From the NCBI GenBank assembly GCA_021234155.1, contig JAJEKV010000041.1, forward strand, positions 8,318,917-8,382,916: a stretch of 64,000 nucleotides of DNA. The letters run 5' to 3'. Below the pieces are notes generated by a model, which saw only the letters and a program-made list of their open reading frames with translations, was not told the origin of the DNA and ran no database searches. The translations under genes were made by a program, and so were the position numbers. The stretch's first letter is position 1. Each line of letters opens with the position of its first letter. This document shows positions 1-10,530 of this stretch, piece after piece. The stretch is from Isoetes taiwanensis (taxonomy: Eukaryota; Streptophyta; Lycopodiopsida; Isoetales; Isoetaceae).

Positions 1-3000
1 GAAGTAATGGGCATTGGAAAGTATGACTTGATCATAGGAATGGAGTACCTTGGGCCAGCAGGGCCATTATCGACCGTGGAAAGCGGAAGGTGACCTTCCC
101 AACACCCGGCGGCAAGATCATTGAGATAGCAATTAACGAAGTTGTTCCCATCATGCGATTGCATGTCTTCTAAAGCAATTTGTTCAAGTGCATCAAGAGT
201 GAGCAAGTGGCATACATCTTCAAGCTTGAGATTAGTGAGCCGTAATCGGAAGGAAGCAAGGAAGACAACGCTACGCAAGTTGCGAAGCAAGTATCTCGGC
301 TAATCCACGGAGTTCCATGATCTCTTTCGGATGATGAGATCAAGCGGCTCCTCCTTATAGGGGAGTCGAGTGCGAGATAGCTTTTCGAACCCGAACAAAG
401 CCAACAAGTAAGGCTCCATATAGAATGACAACACGGGGAGTTGCCGAGAGTGAAGAAAAGCGATTGCACGAGGAGCTGCTCGACCTAGGTTTCATTAGAC
501 CTAGCGTCTCCATGGTTTTGGGCGCCCATTCTTTTTGTCAAGAAGAAGGATGGATCTTTGAGAATGTGCATAGACTATAGACAGTTGAATAAGCACACCA
601 TTAAGAACAAGTACGCGCTCCCAAGATCGGGGCGACTTGATGGATCAGCTCCAAGGTGCAAAGATCTTCTCAAAAATCGACTTAAAGGTCGGGATATCAC
701 CGATCCGGGATAAAGGAAGAAGATATCCATAAGGCCGCCCCGGAAGCCTTGGTATGGGCATTATGAGTTCACGATAATGCCTTTCGACTATCAAATGCCC
801 CATAACGTTCATGAGGCTCATGAAGCGATATCTTGAGGAGTTCTGGACACCTTTGTGATTGTTTTCTTTGACGACATTTTGGTGTATAGCGAGATCCCTT
901 GAAGAGCACGTACAACACTTGAGAAGAGTGCTAGAGAATTTGAAGAGGCACCGGTTATGCGCCAAGTTTGTGAAGTGCCACCGCGAAACGAGAAAAGGTG
1001 GAGTATCTAGGTCATGTGATCTCGCCAGAAGGCATCTCAACAGACTCGCCAAGATTGAGGCCGTCATTCGGTGGCCCAAGAATGTGCATGAAGGAAGTTT
1101 TCTCGTTTTAGCAGTGGTACTACGTGAAGTTCGTGGAAGAACTTTGCTAAGATAGCAGCCCGTTAACGCACCCGACGAGGCAGAGAAGGTGAAAGATTGG
1201 GTAGAGCATTGGCACAAGAAAGCCCAAAAAGGGGTTTGAATTGTTGAAGGAAGCTTTAACAACAGCCCTGGGTCTTAACTCCTCATGGACCTGAGAAAAG
1301 ATAAGCTTGTAGCAACAGATGCGAAAGTAAGATAGCTACAAAAGTGGTTTATGCAAGAAGAGCGTGTGGTAGCGTATGATTCCGTGAAGATGAAACGCCG
1401 GAGATCGCCACCCAACGCATCGGGGGAGTTGCTTGCGGTTGTCGGGCATTAAGAATATGGAGGCATTATCTCTTGGGAAGGAAGTTCCAGGTTGGATACC
1501 GGACCATTAGAGCCTCCAATATGTATTCACGCAACCACACCTTAATCCCCGAGGCGGCGGAGATGGATGGAGTTCCTCGAAGAATATGACTTTGATATAG
1601 TCTACAAGCCGGGGAAGCTCAATGTGGTAGCAGATGCACTTTCAAAGGCATCCCCGGCAACTAGAGTGCATTGTAATGCAATTTCGGCGCTCTCGGCGAC
1701 TTTGGTAAAAGGATTGAAGAGTCCTTGCCAGCGGATGTGGATTTGGGAAGTATGGGCAAGCCTTTGAAGGAGGCTAGAGCGGATAAAAAGCGGGGAGGCC
1801 TTCAAGCATTATAAGAAGGAAGGCAACCTGTTATACCATAAGAACAAGTTGTCATTAACCCGAATCATCGAGGTGTAAGGAAGTTGATCCTCCATGACAC
1901 GCTAAATGACCCAATAGCCGGCCATGCGGGATTCATGAAAACATATTTCAAAGTCGCGGCAACTACTATTGGCCAGGAATGAAGAAGCAAATAGCTTCGC
2001 TACATTAAGGAATGCCGGCTATGCCGTATGACGGAAAGCGGGCGGCAATTCCGGGGCATTAGAGCCGTAGCGGCCAAACGCTAAGTGGGGAGGTAATCAG
2101 CATGGATTTCATCACGGGACTCCCAAAAAGGACGGTGAGAGGCAAGGATGCCTTAATGGTAGTGGTCGACAAGTTGTCGAAGATGGCACATTTTGTGCCT
2201 TGCGTAAACGAATCAGACCATGGATACTGACAAAGCTCTTCACCAAAGAGATCTTGGGGCTTCATGGCATGCCAAGGGAGATCATCTCCGGCGGGGATCC
2301 GAAGTTCATGGCGCCTTTTGGCAAGACCTCTTTGCTGCGACGATCCGGCGAAGCTATCCATGAGCCGCGGCATATCATCCTCGAACCGGATGGCGGCCGG
2401 GCGGAGCGGACCAACGAGTTTTTTAGAGGACATGCTACGAAACTATGTGCGGAATAAGCAAGGTATGTGGGAAGAATTTATTCACTTGGTGGAGTTTGCA
2501 TACAATAGCACTGGGCGAGGAATCATCCCAAATGTCGCCGTTTATGATCAATTACGGCTATCTCGGTGCCTAACTCCGGACACTTGGCACAACCCCGCGT
2601 GTCAAAAAGTGGAAGTTTAGCGGCAGATGTTGGCCGATATGCGGCGGCTTCAGAGGAAGTTCGTGGGCTATCGCTAAAGAAAGAAGTGGCAAAAGAGCGT
2701 CGCCGACAAGCATCGAACGTAAGAGAGTTCAAAGTTGGAGATGATGTTTGGCTCAAGATTAAGGTGAAGCGGCGAAGCTTCGGGATCGGCAATTGCAAGA
2801 AGCTTGCTCCAAGGTGGGCTGGACCTTCGGAATAGTCGAGAAACTAGGCAATCAAGCCCTCTGGAGCTAGACTTGCCGGACACACCTAAAGATTCATAAG
2901 GTCTTCCACGTGAGTTTGTCGAAGAGGCATACCCCAAATCCGCACGAAGTCTTGGATTCGGGCCATTTGTTGGAAATGACGGAGGAGGAATTTGGAAATA

Positions 3001-3210
3001 GTCCCGAAATTGATTCTTGATAAAGCTTTCAAGAAAGCGAGGAGATCAGAATTCCTCCAATATTTGGTCAAGTGGAAACACTTACCGGTGGAAGACGCAT
3101 ACGTGGGTACTTAAGAAAGATTTAGTAAAGCGGTACCGGTTTTATGGAGCAATGGGACGGCAAGGTCATCTCAGAAGAAATCGGCTCGGCATGTCGATTT
3201 GTGTAGGTTA
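1..3210 (+). pseudogene. Chromovirus pol remnant (PR-RT-RNase H-INT-chromodomain), family 1 copy A
   Basis: This is the 3' part of a Ty3/gypsy polyprotein, entering the window inside the protease region (GKYDLIIGMEYL near base 20). Reverse transcriptase is seen at about 480-1290, with [20 protein letters not shown] at 528-590 and the catalytic box as FFDDILVY near 865-890. RNase H ends near 1650 with YKPGKLNVVADALSKA. Integrase spans about 1810-2850, with an H-H-C-C zinc region, [20 protein letters not shown] at 2118-2180 and KLAPRWAGP near 2805. A chromodomain follows at about 3015-3130 (FLQYLVKWKHLPVEDA spread over frames). Many stops and frameshifts mean no polyprotein could be made as written. 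The 5' end of the element lies left of the window. Domain order and chromodomain define a chromovirus; the exact clade is not resolved. Confidence 0.9.
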
Positions 3211-4018
3211 ATGCTTGTATAGTTAAGATTAATCTCGCATGCCACCCACGCTTAGTATGGGTCGCATGCGTTGTCACTTGCCAAATGATGGGACCACTAC
3301 GGTGATCTCTAGGGCGTGGTGTAATGTCAATGTAGGCATGACGCGTTCGTTTGGGCGAGTGGAAGGTAGATTAGAAAGTCTATACGTTTCGGAAGTAGAC
3401 GACCTCGAGAGAAAGGAGGTCATTGAGGAATGCATTGATAGGAAAAGCACCTTTAGCCCCATATATGCTTTGATAGGAGGAATCTATCCTTGGCCCCACG
3501 AGAAGGATATCCTCACCGGGCAACTAGAGGTGTAGGCATGAGCGGCATATAGGCATGTAGGCTGTCTCCGCTGACCATAATGGAAGATTCACCCCCTCTT
3601 CCTATCTTGGGAGATTAGCCATGCATCCATGTAGATAGGTGGGGTGGTCACCATATAACCAAAAATTTTAATTAATAATTAAATGGTACTAACGTAGTGT
3701 CGACCTGCAGGCCAGTAGAGCGCTCCGGAGGGCAAGGAGGTCGAGCTACGAAGACTTGCAACACAAATTTTGTTGGAATGTGTTGCAAGGAATGAAGAGT
3801 GCCTCGAACGTTAATTTTAAATTTTGATAAACTTAATCGTAATGTTAAGTGAAGTTTGGAGTAATTTGTCTAGTAATGTCGTGAATTGATAAGTTATTTC
3901 ATAATATAATGATGTAATAATGTCATAAAAATATTACCTTGAGGTAATTGTAATAAATGTGTAAGTATTATAGGAGTATATCGTATGCATCAGGTTGATT
4001 GCAGGTTAGGAAGATTCC
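3211..4018 (+). other. 3' untranslated region of family-1 copy A
   Basis: This is noncoding sequence between the chromodomain and the polypurine tract. Blocks of it recur in reverse orientation at 18476-19354, 30304-31190 and 39017-39930, for example the segment around TAATTAATAATTAAATGGTA (about 3670) and the GCAACACA...TTGTTG block near 3760-3790. The open frame at 3239-3535 is repeated but broken in the other units, so I treat it as noncoding. Confidence 0.6.
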
Positions 4019-4071
4019 AAGGTGGGGAGAACCACGATGCTGCGGACAGCATCATTTCAAGGTGGGGAGAA
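4019..4071 (+). promoter_or_regulatory. Duplicated polypurine tract (plus-strand primer site)
   Basis: AAGGTGGGGAGAA occurs twice, at 4019-4031 and at 4059-4071. The second copy directly abuts the TG of the LTR, as expected for the primer of plus-strand DNA synthesis. The same purine run abuts the LTR in the other family-1 units (reverse complement at 18476-18488). The other units show one copy only. Confidence 0.8.
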
Positions 4072-4202
4072 TGTGACGTTCCAGCCACGATATCGCCCCG
4101 GGGCGATATTTATCTTTGCCCGCCAGCATTACCACGCCACCCGATTGGCGTTACGCCAGCGTGATAGCCAATTGGGTAGCCCAGGGGGCAACTTGCTAAA
4201 GA

Positions 4203-4420
4203 ATGTGCATTAGTATTAATGTGCACATTTTCCAATGTACACATTAATGTGGGCACACATTTCCATGTGGCCACTTGATGCCAAGTGGGCCATACCCATA
4301 GGTGCAAGTAATGTGCACATTTTCCAATGTACACATTCATTAATGTGCACACATTTCCATGTGAGCACATTTTGGGTGCACACATTTCCATGTGGGCACA
4401 TTTGGCCACCTAGCCCTTAA
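4203..4420 (+). repeat. Short tandem repeats inside the LTR
   Basis: The motif AATGTGCACATTTTCCAATG and variants (ACACATTTCCATGTGGGCAC) recur about five times, alternating TGTGCACA and TTCCATGTG words. They lie upstream of the LTR TATA box, in the position expected of U3 enhancer repeats. A regulatory role is inferred from position only. Confidence 0.6.
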
Positions 4421-4471
4421 AGGCAAGTGGGCCCATTACCAATTATCCCACATGCCAAAGGGGATAATTGG

Positions 4472-4520
4472 AAACCCTAACCACCCCCTTGTCTATATAG
4501 GGTAGGAAACCCTAACTAAC
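4472..4520 (+). promoter_or_regulatory. LTR core promoter with flanking teloboxes
   Basis: TATATAG at 4494-4500 is flanked by AAACCCTAA on the left (about 4472) and AAACCCTAA on the right (about 4507). Teloboxes near core promoters are a known plant arrangement. Transcription would start roughly 30 bp after the TATA box, inside the telobox-rich segment. Confidence 0.55.
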
Positions 4521-5771
4521 CTAATTTTTCGATTTTAGGGTTTTGAACTGTTTTGGCTGCCTCAGCACCAAAACCGCATCGAACTTCTGCTTGGGAGAAT
4601 TACATCCTTAGTTTCTCGAGATTCGCGTTTTCGTGAGGATGGTCGGGGCGGGGTCAGGAGGGAGGAGCCTCTCAGGATCGGTATTTGGCCAATTAGATAG
4701 TCTAAACCCTATTTTAGGCATTGAATCGTGGGTTTAGCCTATTAGATTGGCCATAGCTGACCCTCTAGAACTCTAGATAGCGATTCTAACTAAAGAACCT
4801 AACTCTATGATATAGATTAGATCTTGTTCTTTAGTTCTTCTGTGATGTATATGGATGATGTATCTCTGTGAACTCCTTGTATTGGGAAGGGGGGTAGAGA
4901 CCTAAAGCTTGGTAGTTGATGCTCCTAGAGTAGCCTCTCTAGCACTGCTTGTAGATGCGCACATGCACAAAGAGCCACACTGGTTGTGGGTGAAGGGGCG
5001 GGACCGGCTTATAAGGAGGTTCATGTCCTCTTGAGCGACCCCTCACGGTGTGTAAAGACTACTTAGGGGTCACTGTGACTAGGTCTAATGGCACCCTTTG
5101 CGTGTGGGCAAGGCATGGGCTCGACTTCGTGAGGTGGTGAATATGACCTTCCATTGAGTTCAAGTCGAATACGGGCAGTGGCCCTCTAGTCACCTTGAGT
5201 CAGCATTGTAGATCTCTGGAGGGAGAAATCCCTACCTGCCCCATCGGAGCTGGGGAGATGTAACCCAGGATATAGCCCCCTTGGCTATGCATCCGTGGGC
5301 GCAGTCGAGGTCCCAACACTTTTCAGCCTACTCAGCAAAGTGTGCAGGGGAGGCGGATGGAGTGGACAACCCTATGCCATGTTCTTATGCCGCCAAATCC
5401 ATTGCCATGAATTACGTGCGCAATGAACTAATGAACGGAGACCCAAGCCGTCAGTCATCCCTTTGAGTCTGAGCCTTGGGTAGGATTCCCTATGTGATGT
5501 GCTGATCTTGTCTATGCAGATATGCGGAGGACCATCCTTCGCGATGGTCATATGATGTTGATGTATGTGCTACTGACATGTATGTTTACGCTTCCGCAGC
5601 TAGGTAGGCCCTGAGGGAGACGGGGTGCAATGACCCTTCCACTCTTCCCACTGGAACCCGTCACGGTTGCAGTGACATGTGGAGGGCCCTGTATTAGCAT
5701 GGAGCTGGTATGGGGGATGAACTCCTGTTTGTATACGGTGAGGGCACCGTATACGAGAAGGGGACGTCACA

Positions 5772-6550
5772 ATGGGCTGACTATATTTATCTGGTCGAGT
5801 TTGCCTACAACAGCATGAAACAGGAATCTTCCAGAATGTCTCCCTTTATGATAAATTATGGTTATCAATGTCTTACACCAGACACATGGCATAACCCCGT
5901 TTCTAAGGTGGAGGTTTCTCAACAACTCCTCCTGGAGATGCAAGCTCTGGTCGAAGAAGTTCGTGGTTACTTATTAGCCGCACGCAGCCGTCAGAAGAGT
6001 GTAGCCGATAAACACAGAACCCCACGCGTTTTCCAGGTGGGTGAATCAGTTTGGCTCAAGATTAAGGTAAAACAAGCCAAGCTTAAGATTGGCAACTGTA
6101 AAAAGTTGGCCCCGGATGAAATTTGGACCGTTCAAAATTACTTGAGCGTGTTGGAAGCGAGCATATCGCTTGGATTTGCGCCCAGCTTGAAGATCCACAA
6201 GGTCTTTCCGTGAGTCTTACGAAACAACACACCCCGATCCGGAGGAGGTTTTAGATACCCCAACCCTCCTCGAAATGCCGGAGGAGCAGACTGGAGATAG
6301 TGCACGAAGCTCTTCTTGATCGAGCTTATAAACAAACCCGAGAAAGGACTCAAATGTTGCAATATTTGGTTAAGTGGAAGCACTTACCAGGTTGAGGATG
6401 CTACTTGGGTGATGAAGATAGACCTTGACAAGCATTATCCGGACTTCATGCGGGAATCTCAAGGCCGCACCATCAGCGATGCTATCAACCCCGGCCGGCC
6501 CGGTAAGCTTGGAAGCTTGATTGCCAAGAATAGCCCTTTAGAGGGGTAGA
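5772..6550 (+). pseudogene. Integrase C-terminus and chromodomain, family 2
   Basis: The frame at about 5772-6120 reads through the end of the integrase core (YLVEFAYNSM, MSPFMINYGYQCLTPDTWHN) into the C-terminal domain (VWLKIKVKQAKLKIGNCKKL). After frameshifts a chromodomain segment appears at about 6316-6450 (STYQVEDATWVMKIDLDKHY). Codons differ clearly from family 1, so this is another family. The upstream pol is missing because the family-1 LTR ends exactly at 5771, inside the integrase; the remainder should lie left of the window. Confidence 0.85.
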
Positions 6551-7864
6551 AGCATCGTAAATAATAATAGTTACCGATGATGAGATCACCTTGTGTTCTC
6601 TAGGACGTGGTGTACTGTCAATGTTGACCTGACCACGACTTGCTTGGAAACATATAGTAATAGGGTGGCGTTCATCGGCTATAATGGGAACTTGACCATT
6701 CCCTATGCTGCAATGAATTGCAAACCATAGACATGATAGGTTCCCTGGTAGATAGAGTTTTCTTTTACTTAATTTAAGGGGGTGGTCCCTTCAACCACAA
6801 TCTAATTATATATACTGATATACTGACATGTGCAGGCCAGTGAGCAATACGTGACCTGCCCATGTTAAAGGGTTGCTGATGCCCGAACTCTTCAGTTTGT
6901 ATTTTGTCTACATGTCGTACTTTTTTTCTTGTTACTCGGATTTTTGATATTGGACCACGGTCCTTGAACTTTTTGATTATGATAATCATGTGAAATGCAC
7001 CTTGGTGCTTAAACTGTTTCAACTTTAAAGTTTTTAGGGAAATTTACCAAAATAACCTTAATTATTGACTTAATTCCCAAAAAGCCCTTTGTACTTTTGA
7101 AATTCCCAAAATGCCCTTAATTCTTAAATATTTTCCCAAATAGCCCCTTGTAATTTAAAAATCACAAAAAAACACGTATTTACAATAGAGAATCATTTTC
7201 TAAGAGGAAGTGGTTCTTACAGATGACAATAATTTGGAAAATAAATTTCAAAAATCATTATGACAAAAAATATGCAACAGAAATGTCAAATAGAATTTTT
7301 GCAACTGCCTTCATTATGCCTAACATTACCACAACGTGTGCACTTGTACATACGCTTTTTTCAATCTATGCCTTCTGTCCTATCCCGTTTTCTTTTAGAA
7401 CTACCAGGAGGATGACATGTTGCAGGAGGTAGCTATTCATTATTTTCAAGAAATTCAATATTTGGAGGATAGATACGGACATCATATAAATAGCAAAATG
7501 AGCTCTACAAGTAACAAAGTAAAATGTATAGTTATAAAGCAGCTTCTGCACAAGAAGCCCACAAAGCTTCCCCTTCAATACGATTTTTATAAAAGCATGA
7601 GAATGATAGGCTTATCTCTAGGCTTTTGGTGATTTTTAAATTACAAGTTGCTATTTTAGAAAATACTTGAGAATTAAGGGCATTTTGGGAATTTCAAAAA
7701 TACGAAGGGCTTTTTGGGAATTAAGTCAACAATTAAGGTTATTTTGGTAAATTTCCCAAGTTTTTAATATATATATTACCTTTGGAAATAAGGGATTACC
7801 TTCCTTCATAATGTCATATCCTATAAATGTATATAACCCTAATGCTGAGGACAGCATTAATTCT
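6551..7864 (+). other. 3' untranslated region of the family-2 element
   Basis: This stretch lies between the chromodomain and the polypurine tract. Parts resemble the family-1 3' UTR, for example CTCTAGGACGTGGTGTACTG at about 6597 and GTGCAGGCCAGTGAGC near 6830. It is interrupted by a MITE at 7037-7757. Small open frames within it have no recognisable domain. Confidence 0.55.
7037..7757. mobile_element. MULE-type MITE, 721 bp
   Basis: The element begins GGGAAATTTACCAAAATAAC and ends with its reverse complement. Inverted termini run about 125 bp (7037-7165 and 7630-7757) with few mismatches, including the internal words TTCCCAAAAAGCCCTT and CCCAAAATGCCCTTAATTCT. It is flanked by a perfect 9-bp direct repeat AAGTTTTTA at 7028-7036 and 7758-7766. 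Long inverted termini with a 9-bp target duplication are the hallmark of Mutator-like elements. No transposase is seen, so it is non-autonomous. Confidence 0.88.
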
Positions 7865-7877
7865 AAGGAGGGGAGAA
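7865..7877 (+). promoter_or_regulatory. Polypurine tract, family 2
   Basis: AAGGAGGGGAGAA directly precedes the LTR start TGTGACGTTCC. It corresponds to AAGGTGGGGAGAA in family 1. Confidence 0.8.
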
Positions 7878-9823
7878 TGTGACGTTCCAAGTATTTATAC
7901 GGTAGATGTATAAATACATTGACACGTCACATAGTATAGATACGCCACCATGGGGTATGGTAACCTAGGGGTTGACCTAAAAGGGATTTAATTAGCTATG
8001 TTAATTAAAACATTAAGGATAATAACCTATGATTAAGGAAATTAAGATAGATAGATAGATAGTATTTTTACGTCATGCCACATTGGCAGCATCCATGAGG
8101 ACATATGACGGACCCCCAGAGACAAATAAGCTAATTATGGTTTGGGAAGGTGCCACCTGGCCAAACTCGATTGGCCAGCATGGGGATTACTAATTGGAGC
8201 CAATAAGGTGGATCACCACCCCCATATCAACCAAAATCGCGAACCGGTTGGCGCCCAAGAGGCGGTTGGCCCAAGGGCATTGCAGACTTCACCAAAACCA
8301 CTGAACAACCACTAGCTGTTGCTGCCACCCTACTTGCAGCACTATGGAAGCGCCCCTTGATAACGGTTCCAGCCGAAACACGGGTTAGTAGTAGTTTAAC
8401 CTGTGAGCTGTAGGGTAGTACCTTAGTACTCTCTTTTCTGATTGTCTTTGTTGAGATTAACCCTTCTCTGGTAAGTAGGATTACATTTCAATTATGTATG
8501 GTGCTCTGTTAAGGAATTGGTTGATGTATCTATGAAGCTTCCATTAAACAGGGGTTTAAAGAGGGGGTAGAGACATCTGAGCTCATATATGGTAGTATGC
8601 TCCTAGATAGAGCCCTGCAAAATTCCCATTAAATGCGTGCATTGTACACAAGAGACCACCGGATTCGTAGATGCTATGGTGCGGCTTAGCACCGGATAAG
8701 GGACACAATGGTGAAGTGGGGGTGGGGTCTTGCATGAACATAAAGGCTCACGAGACTCCCATGATGGGCTAGGCGATGGCGGTCCACGTGGGGAGGGCGG
8801 GTATGGGTCCGACACTCCACTGGGTGTAGAGGTGTGTGATCCGTATGGAGCATCTTGCACTTTGAGTAGATTTAGGGTGAGTAAGTTGGAGTGCGGATGC
8901 GGGGCTCGTGATGCGGCACGTATTCTCTAGCTCACCCATGGAACTCTTGTGATCCCGGAAGGGGCGCTTCCACGACTGCCCCTCATCTGGTTTGGGGTGT
9001 CATGAACCCTGGAGGCGGGACTCACCGGGTGATACCTTGAGTTTGCGACTCCGGGAAGGCTATAAGCGAAGCCGCCAGCGTGAATCGACCCATCCAAAGT
9101 GTGCATGGGGGCGGATGGGTGGACAACCCTAGCCGATGTTCTATGCCAGCCAGCGCCATGCCAAGACTCGGTCTGCTGATCTCTTGAGGCCCGGCCGTCA
9201 GTCGATCCCCTTTGGAGTCTGAGGAGGGGTAGAACACGAGGTTTGGGGTGTTTTCTTTAGTTTTAGATGCATATTACGTGCCGTTGGTATTTGGATGGAT
9301 CGCCACCCCACCGTGGTGGTTATTTATATATGATTTATCTTTGTGTGCTAACCCTTGTATTCATGCTTCGCGACGTGAAGCCCGCCGGCGTGGGCGAATG
9401 ACACCTCCGTGTCCTTCACTCGAGCCCTCTCCGCGTAGATGGCCCGGGTCGGACAGAGGGGCCCGCCCATGGCAAGATGGAGTGCCCGCGGGAGGAAAGT
9501 CCGTATATGTATACGGCGGGGTCGTATATATATTCGGGGGCGTCCGCAGTGGACTACTGCTTGACCATGTTCCTATGCCAGCCCAGACCATCCTTCGAGG
9601 TGACTCTATACATTTGATGTCATGTGCTTATGTTTACTCACGCTTCCGTAGCTAGGACGGTCCCGAGGGAAGAAGGGATAAATCACCCATCCATTCTTCC
9701 TCATGGATCAATTGCCAAAGGATTGGTGTCAAGTGGATGGCCCCTGTCAGCTTGGCTGCCAGGGGTATGAACTCCGCCTTCCAATATGATGGGAGCATCA
9801 TAGAAGAAGTAGGGGACGTCACA
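7878..9823 (+). mobile_element. LTR of family 2, shared between two element bodies
   Basis: This 1.95-kb LTR starts TGTGACGTTCC and ends GGGGACGTCACA. It has a polypurine tract on its left and a tRNA primer site on its right. It therefore acts as 3' LTR for the integrase/chromodomain remnant and 5' LTR for the H3-ORF2-gag body. Shared LTRs of this kind usually arise by LTR-LTR recombination or tandem insertion. Confidence 0.85.
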
Positions 9824-9824
9824 G

Positions 9825-9836
9825 TGGTATCAGAGC
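9825..9836 (+). promoter_or_regulatory. Primer binding site (initiator tRNA-Met)
   Basis: TGGTATCAGAGC lies one base after the LTR end. It is the standard plant LTR-retrotransposon site complementary to the 3' end of initiator tRNA-Met. Confidence 0.93.
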
Positions 9837-10025
9837 CATGTTCTTGGTAGACCATGACCGGGCACTGACCATTCCCTGTTAGGACTAACAGTAGATTTTC
9901 AGCCTTGGGAATATCAACCCAAGCACGAACCTCGAAAAATTGGGAAAAAATATTTCCAATCCTTAGAGCAGTTAGGCTAGAAAGAATAGTAGAAAACCCT
10001 AAAAAATTATGGCCATTAGAGAGTG

Positions 10026-10310
10026 ACCCCTCACAGAGTGCGCCTCAGGCATTTTCAAAAATTTTGAACAAGGGCCTCGCGCACTGTGTGAGTGGTTGAC
10101 CAATTTTGACCTAGATAGATGCATAATTAGAGTAAATCTGATAGTTCAGGGTAGCATAAAATTTTTAATTTAAGCTAGGAATGTGTGTTCTAATACTAAG
10201 AAACTGTATAGAAAACAAAATTAGAGCAAAAAAGGAGTGACCCCTCACAGAGTGCGCCCAGAGCATTTCCAAAAGTTTTGAAAGTGCTTCTCGCGTACTG
10301 TGGGAGTGGT
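10026..10310 (+). repeat. Hairpin pair upstream of the H3 ORF, family 2
   Basis: Two near-identical imperfect palindromes lie at 10026-10097 and 10240-10310. The left arm CACAGAGTGCGC pairs with the right arm GCGCACTGTGTG. An inner palindrome (CAAAAGTTTTG type) forms the apex. Start-to-start spacing is about 214 bp. The same unit occurs again twice downstream of the H3 ORF. Function is unknown. Confidence 0.85.
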
Positions 10311-10404
10311 AGGTACTTTTTGCCTGAAAGAACCTAATGTATTAATCTAGCAAACACTAATGCTTTACATAATGGTATAACATGAAATTATAGGTCCAAA
10401 CCCT

Positions 10405-10460
10405 AAAACTCCCAAACCTATAGATAGACCGTTAGGGTTCTTCATTTTCACCTTTCTCCT
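10405..10460 (+). promoter_or_regulatory. Candidate internal promoter of the H3 ORF, family 2
   Basis: CCTATAGATAG at about 10418-10428 is a weak TATA-like box lying between telobox words (AAACCCTAAAA before it, TTAGGGTTC after it). CTTCATTTTCACC follows about 20 nt later, resembling the CCTCATTT initiator word at the other internal promoters. The ATG is at 10531, about 110 nt downstream. Confidence 0.45.
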
Positions 10461-10530
10461 CCAGCTAGCTGCTCTCCGGTCAAGAAGTCAATTTTTAGGC
10501 ACTCGAAAGGCGTTTGACATATTTCAAAAC

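Larger units (their letters stand above)
4072..5771 (+). mobile_element. LTR of family-1 copy A (3' LTR)
   Basis: The LTR starts TGTGACGTTCC right after the polypurine tract and ends GGGGACGTCACA, giving a 1.7-kb repeat with TGTGACG/CGTCACA inverted termini. It matches the reverse-strand LTRs at 16767-18475, 28748-30303 and 37567-39016. It is followed not by a primer site but by integrase codons of a different family, so it is a 3' LTR whose element sits inside another element. The second target-site copy is outside the window. Confidence 0.88.

Noticed and set aside
3239-3535. 98-codon plus-strand frame after the chromodomain of copy A
   Set aside because: The region is repeated in other units but without an open frame, and the strand preference is lost. 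More likely 3' UTR.
4203-4420. CRISPR-like repeat array
   Set aside because: Repeats are short, irregular and within an LTR of a plant retrotransposon; no spacer structure.
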